From Baylisascaris procyonis (taxonomy: Eukaryota > Nematoda > Chromadorea > Rhabditida > Ascarididae), in assembly GCA_037389465.1 (NCBI GenBank), contig JAZARR010000229.1:781501-845500 (forward strand): a stretch of 64,000 nucleotides of DNA, written 5' to 3'. This document shows positions 58,228 to 64,000 of this stretch, piece by piece (position 1 is the first letter of the stretch; each line of letters begins with the position of its first letter). The notes beneath the pieces are model-generated. The model had not been told where the DNA came from. It was given only the letters and a program-made list of their open reading frames with translations, and made no database searches. The position numbers and the translations under genes were made by a program.

Positions 58228-60884
58228 ATGGCTTCACTTCCGGTTGATCCGAAAGCTTTACCTATTCCGATTCGTAGGTTTTATTTTGTTATCATTTGTG
58301 GCATATGTGAAGTGTTATTTTAATATATAAGAATTTTGCCCTGCTTTTGATGGTTTTCCCTCAAGGATTGAGTGAAATATTTGAACAACTGACAAATTAA
58401 ATTAGCTGTATGGATGATTCCTTGATGGTATCACTGTATAAGAGGCCTTCAGATTCTCCATCTTATAACAACGGGAAATCCGAATTTTCTTCTCGTACTT
58501 TACCTACATATTTTGCACTCGAATCTCTGAGAGACCAGAAGCAAACATTCTCCGCTTCAAAGTCATCTGTGCTGATTCATGATTCCTCCAGCAGTGTCCT
58601 GAAAAACCGTGACAAATGTAATGGCACTACACGAGCTGCCTTAAAATGCCTTCAGCGTGCATTTTCTTCCTGAAAACATCCTCAGTTTCAAGAAAAACGA
58701 ATATTCTGGAAGTGTAGAGGAAACCTTGAAAACATTATTCATGCACCTGCACTGAGCAGAGGTGGAGTGGTTAAAAGATACATACACCTACATAAGAAAT
58801 ACACTCACATATTGGTTCCTCATTAATTGTGAGTGCAGTATTTCGTAAGATCCTTCGCTCATTTCTCAGTTCTTTTCCCTGGTCATTTTTATCCGCAAGT
58901 TGCTTTTAATTCGAAATTCGGATGTCTTCCTCATCACTACCGAAACGAGAATTTAGGATTGTGAAAGGAAGTGGAGTATAAAGTCTCAAGCAAAGATAGC
59001 AAGATCGAACAATTGTATTCTTCGACTTCTAAGCGCAGGCCTGCCTAATGTTTTTGGCCATATCTGATGGCAAAACAACATATCATAGTTAATCTGTGAG
59101 TTCGGTGGAAGAATTCCACTGCCTTCGCTCGTCTTCTACGACGGGCCTGGTTATGGCCATTTTAACTGCTTTTATTGCTGCAAAAAAAGGGCTCTGTTTT
59201 AGCGCCCCGTCAAAGAAGTGTGTCAATTGACTCAGAACAGCTCTCAGTGAGTGCGACCAGTCCTCCCGAACGTGAACGCAGGTTTTCGATTTCACAAATG
59301 CTCGGAGGACGCACTTCCATTCAAGACGCCTACAACCGTTATTCAGCTTTCACAACAAACGGAGGTAATCGCTCTTTAACGGTTCATGCGTCGATATAAG
59401 TTTAATTGCTTGGTGTCAGTATACGTAACCAATGGTTAGTGACAGTCGTAACCCCCCTTAATCTCTCAAAGTTTAAACAGTGCATAACAATGAAACTTAT
59501 ATTGATGTATGAAGCACCTTTAACATCTTTCTGCCGTAAACCCGATTTTCTAATCGTTATCAATGCGCATAACTTTTTGAAAAAAAAAAATGCATAGCGC
59601 CAAGTCAGATGCGCATTCGGGTCGTTCGTTTACAGATTTGTTGAGCAGAACATCTTCATAGAAGTATCACTGTTTTTCTTTAATATCTGTGCATAGATTC
59701 AGAAGGTTAATTCGCAAGAAATACATATTTTAGTTTAATCGGAACGTTCGTTTGCGAGCGCGGTTCCAGTCTAGTTAATTTTCTCGTTTCGATTTATTCA
59801 CATGGCATCACGCCAGTCTCTCTGGCGCGTTCTTCCACTACTTTCGTTACCTCCTCATTTCGTGCTACGCGAGTGGCGGTGTTTACGATTGTTTCATTAG
59901 CACTAAATTATTCTGTTTCAGTTGGGAATGAGTCCACTGCACATTATTCGTTATAATTTGCGATAGTTTCATCGAAAAATGCGACAGTTTGGCAATGTGG
60001 ATTTAATTGTTATGATAGTTGGCTTACTGATTACAAATTTTCATATTCTGCCACCGTGGAAGTTCGATGAAGTGTACTTATCGACTTGCATAATCGCAAG
60101 ATAGGTAAAGGGACTAGAGTAAACATGAGGAGTCTTTAGAGGGATTCAGCTGCGTTAGCTCACTCACTGCCACAAGGACAACGAACATCTTTTTCTATGA
60201 TCAGTAGTGAAGCATTGAATAACTGCAACATTGTAATCACATTGAACTGTTTCCACGTCTTTCAAACATTGTTTTTGATTACCATATGGTCAAAGAAAAT
60301 AATCTATTTCAGATGGATTCCATCGTGAAAACTACGCGAAACCAGTTGATTTCAAGAAGGTAATTTGTTATTCCTTGAGATACTTCAACTGTGCTTCGAA
60401 TACTTTATATAATAAAAGGAATCCGAAATTTGATTGAGAAGAATTTCATGCTATCCCATTTCTTGTTGGAAGGGTGAACGTCGCAGCAATTTTCATCCTT
60501 CACACATCTATGAAAAATTCTGTCTAAAGCTTTGTGAATTGCACAGCAATAGCAATACTTTTTTGACGCTAATTTGCCCCTTATGGCCTCGCGTTTACAA
60601 TGTGAACTTATAATGTCGAATGTATTTGTTCGATTATTATACGAAATTACTTCTTTTAATGAGTAAGTGATTGACGTTTGAATGCACATATTATATTTAT
60701 TCTGCAAAAAAATACCTGCCCGAGAATGAAATAATACCTAAATTCAAAGTTCCTGTAAAACTCTTTAAAGAAACTGTTGCGATGGTTGAGGAAATTTTTT
60801 TTTATCAACATAATGTAGAATTCGTTGGGACTAAAACAAACAAAGCGTTTATTTACACTGTAACAGAACAAAGTTTGTATCTAC

Positions 60885-60948
<64 letters not shown>

Positions 60949-61061
60949 AATTCTTGGTGAAATGCACTATGTTGACTCAACGATTCTTCTTTTAGCACTT
61001 TGGCATTGACGAACATGGGAATACAATTGAAAAGCATAATCAAGGCTACTTTCTCCCATGA
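58228..61061 (+). CDS. Unrecognised Ser/Arg-rich small protein, module B (106 aa)
   Basis: Four exons in consistent phase: 58228-58273, 59203-59364, 60313-60359, 60996-61061. It begins MASLPVDPKALPIPI, then PRQRSVSIDSEQLSVSATS, PPERERRFSISQMLGGR, TSIQDAYNRYSAFTTNG, DGFHRENYAKPVDFKK and HFGIDEHGNTIEKHNQGY, ending FLP. No signal peptide or membrane segment. RQRSVS and RRFSIS look like basophilic kinase sites. The acidic/His-rich C-terminus is absent from module A. I do not recognise the family. It may share its last two exons with module A transcripts, since both exon 2 copies leave phase 1. The exon 2 start at 59203 was chosen over the AG at 59190 because only it keeps the frame. Confidence 0.75.
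59203..59364 (+). CDS. Module B exon 2 (RRFSIS-MLG-RTSI core)
   Basis: Acceptor CTCTGTTTTAG, donor GGAG/GTAATC; phase 1 in and out. It is homologous to module A exon 2 from ERRFSIS through TTNG, but preceded by a different Ser-rich stretch. Confidence 0.82.
60313..60359 (+). CDS. Module B exon 3 (DGFHRENY)
   Basis: Acceptor CTATTTCAG, donor AAG/GTAATT, phase 1 in, 0 out. Its first 19 bases are identical to the start of module A exon 3 (49053); after ENY the two diverge. Confidence 0.8.
60889..60949. repeat. TA dinucleotide array in module B intron 3
   Basis: (TA)n of about 60 bases with a single C interruption, 46 bases before the acceptor of module B exon 4. Such an array could form a hairpin close to the splice site. 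Confidence 0.95.
60996..61061 (+). CDS. Module B exon 4, C-terminus
   Basis: Acceptor CTTCTTTTAG, phase 0, 21 codons then TGA. HFGIDEHGNTIEKHNQGY-FLP has clear coding character. No second copy of this exon was found near module A. Confidence 0.8.
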   Translation, partial: HFGIDEHGNTIEKHNQGYFLP

Positions 61062-61911
61062 AGGTTTGTTTTTGCGTTCATTTCTAGCTATAACAGCAGC
61101 TTGTTACAATTATGGCTTTGCTTCCGAATTTTGATGATGCCACTGTGTTATGTAGTGTGGAAATTTGAAAGGCTTTACTATCTTTCTGTTTAAGCTATTC
61201 TTTTTAACGGAATTACATAATAGTTGACGAATTGTGATTGCATTATAATCTTTACAAATCCCTCAAATATTTTCCTCGAAAGCTTCCTGAGCAATCAATA
61301 TTTCAACTAGCCCCTTATGAACGATGGAGTTAAACGAAAGGCGTGCATTTGTACGACGTTTAGCAAGCAAAGAACGCCGCAAGAAAGTATTTTCGGTAAA
61401 GTTTCTTTCAATTTTTCAGAGGCAAGTTCAAAGCGTCGTAGACATGTATATAAACCATTTCTTATATCGGACTGTTTTTGTGCTGCTGCGACTGCACAAT
61501 CTTCGATCTATTCATTGATCAGCCTTCTACTAGAGAATTGATTTGTTTCGCCTTATTGTATATATTGTTGTACATCTTTTTGCTTGAATATGATATTTTG
61601 CTGTTGTTCCCATTTTTTCTTCAATTCTCCACGAAAAATTTCCAAACCACGAAAATCTAATGGTGCTCCTTTAATTTCTTCTAAGATTTTCAAGTCGTGA
61701 ACTCTGAAGAATTGATTTCATATTTTCACTTATTTTCGGCAATCTGAACGGCGAAAAATTTACCCTTTTTCGGTTATTTGTTGATTTAATAGCGCTTGTG
61801 CTCATATGCACTCGTTCATATCAATTGTTAGTTTCCATAGATGTTATGTGTTAAGTTTCAACGACAAATGTTCCGTATGTCCTGTACTCGGAGTTTATTG
61901 TACAAATTGTA

Positions 61912-61917
61912 AATAAA
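61912..61917 (+). promoter_or_regulatory. Candidate poly(A) signal of module B
   Basis: AATAAA about 850 bases after the module B stop codon. A long 3' UTR is implied; other weaker variants nearer the stop cannot be excluded. Confidence 0.35.
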
Positions 61918-64000
61918 ACCGTGACTCTTTATATGCTGATATCGAGTTATTCATTCGCATCTAATTATGTGATCACAAATCGACCATAATTTGCTATCGT
62001 CATGTGGATATTTCCGATTATAATTCTCATCTCGCAGCAAATACTGTGGATAGAGCGTTAAAATAACGAACGCAATTATATAGTTCACTTTGAACGTGAT
62101 AAACAATCTCAGAGCACCATACTTTGCCCTTAAAGCAATAAAAATGGAAACATAACGAATATTTTTAAGTGAGCGAATGCTCTTTAATCATTGATTTTAG
62201 GCAGCTGCAAAGCAGGTCAATTGCGAAAGTTTGAAAGAGGGATATTGACAGCTGGTCCCTCAGTGATATCACGCTGAACATGCTCTCTTGCGCTGAGTTT
62301 CACTCTTATGTGGAAAAATTAATGACCACACTCGACGAGCATTAATGCTAATATAATAACTAAGTGTTTTCTTATTGAGATGATGCAGTCCACCTTTCAG
62401 AGTGTTTTCTTATTCAGATGGTGCAGTTTAAAAATAAGTTGGTACAGTATAATCACTATGAGATTATTCTCCACCCTCAACTTTTTATTTGTGGTTCTGT
62501 TGAAACTTGATGCTTTGTTTGGCTGCATATAAGGGTTGTCTTGGTAAAATATCGGCATGAAAGCTCGATCAGTTCCAACTTGTCCCGTTTTCCATTGTTT
62601 TTAGTGATTATGACCATTATATCCATGCATCCTTTTCTGCAATAAACTTTTTTCTCTATTAACATACATGCGTCACATTTCCCTTCAGCGTAATTTTTTT
62701 CCAACACATTGCCTAACGGAGCTCACTCGTGTTCCTGCAATTTTATGAAGAATTCCTTTGAGCTGATGAAGGCAAGATCCGCTTTTTTAACATCCCTCTC
62801 AGAGATTAAGAAACCTGTAAAAAACCTAAGAAAAGGGAACAAGAAACCATCAGTCCAAGCCAGCAGTGTTCTCTTATCCAAAGACAACAGAGCAGGTTTT
62901 GAGCAGTTTTGAATCGTTATGTGAAGCAAGCAGGCTCGTGCAAATGAGGTCAGTATAAAGGTGTATCACGATCCCTGCATTTTTAGCTCAACTCATGTCC
63001 AAACAGTGCCAACAGGAAGGACTCTCTAGAGGTATCAGTGGGAGATGAGTGAAGGGAAAGCAACTGCGGCTAATCATTTGATCAGGTGACAACAGTGCCG
63101 AACATTTAAAATATTCTGGATGTGAAACAAACTATTCCTAACCAAAAAGTTTAAGGTTGGCAATAATAAAGCATCGAAAATCTCAGGTGCGCATTCATTT
63201 TCCTGAAATATCAGGAAAACATTGTTATCATATATGGTTTCAGTTTGTTCGAGAGCAATTCACTGAAAAATACCTTCATAGCAGTAGACCCGAACTCAAT
63301 AATACCCGGTGTAACAACAGTTCAGATGTACAGCGATCTTTAAATTATTTAGTTAAGCGTATGGCCAGATCGGAATGTATGAACCTAAGCAGTTTCAATA
63401 ATTTCGAGAATAATCTTTGATAAAAACAATAGATATGTAATCCAATTGTGGTATTGCTGCACCTATCTATAATACTGCTAATAACAGCACTTTTGTATAT
63501 AAAAAGTCACATGTCAGCAAGAAATGCTGTTAGCTCACTTAAGCCAACAAAACATATCACTATATTTGCGTGAAAAGTGCAAAATACAGTTGTTCACATC
63601 GGAGCTTTTCACAAATAATTCCATAGAAGCTGAAGTAATAAAGGGAATATCAATAATATTATTGCTCTCATCACTATCTACAATCCACACAAGTTCGATG
63701 CATAGCGACAGCTAAAAAAGTTTTTACTAAATCATTATGATGCATTCGACAAAACATTTTACAGATTTCAAATATGAAGCCAGAAATTACTGCATTATTG
63801 TAGAGCAAAAATCTGTGGAAAATCATTGTCATTGTTATGCACTGTTAGAACAAAAACGTATATACTAAAAGTAAAGGAAAAAAAGGAATGTTTATGACAA
63901 AACAAAGGGATTCAACTTTCAAGTTAATGGACACACAATAGGTGGTAATACTCAAACTTTATATAAAAACACTTTCTGTTATCGCAAGTAAAGAGATAAG
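61918..64000. other. Downstream of module B, no gene recognised
   Basis: Short frames only. A Lys-rich frame at 62709-62912 has no splice or motif support. Confidence 0.5.

Noticed and set aside
58410..58673. 87-residue plus-strand frame in module B intron 1 (contains LYKRPSDSPSYNNGKSEFSS).
   Set aside because: Coding-like composition, but no acceptor gives the phase needed between exons 1 and 2, which already join in frame.

Overview
The window is eukaryotic, AT-rich nuclear DNA. Short coding exons are separated by introns of about 50 bp to several kb, with nematode-type splice sites (acceptors such as TTTTCAG, donors such as GTAAGT), long TA arrays, poly-C/poly-G runs and tRNA-like debris. 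The main predicted protein looks very close to Caenorhabditis sequence as I remember it, while the introns are much longer. This suggests a clade V nematode, probably a strongylid parasite; species and chromosome cannot be told from sequence alone.

Layout. (1) 1-5070: no supported gene. A tRNA-derived palindrome lies at 5072-5179. (2) 5543-31851, minus strand: one large gene of about 29 recognised exons, which I assembled by matching splice phases. It encodes a type I membrane protein of roughly 1,450 residues in the SUSD2/mucin-4 family: signal peptide, nidogen-like (NIDO) region, AMOP, vWD, sushi, transmembrane segment, cytoplasmic tail. One exon between 26574 and 29143 was not found, and one linking exon (11850-11952) is tentative. 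(3) 31852-48000: mostly non-coding. It holds a 99-bp TA array, a decayed non-LTR reverse transcriptase (39855-40402) and two speculative small genes, one of them (42064) with a signal-peptide-like start behind a trans-splice-like acceptor. (4) 48038-61061, plus strand: a small gene, or tandem gene pair, that I do not recognise. Two homologous exon modules 10-11 kb apart each have their own first exon behind a possible trans-splice acceptor. They encode proteins of 75 and 106 residues sharing an Arg/Ser-rich segment with the core RRFSIS-MLG-RTSI-DAY-TTNG. (5) 61062-64000: 3' UTR, a likely poly(A) signal and otherwise nothing recognisable.

The large gene is probably a cell-surface or matrix adhesion protein. 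The plus-strand module is the best candidate for something undescribed: a duplicated low-complexity phospho-motif protein with alternative, separately started isoforms. No functional link between the two genes is evident. Exon boundaries were read by eye from splice signals and frame and have not been checked against RNA or databases.
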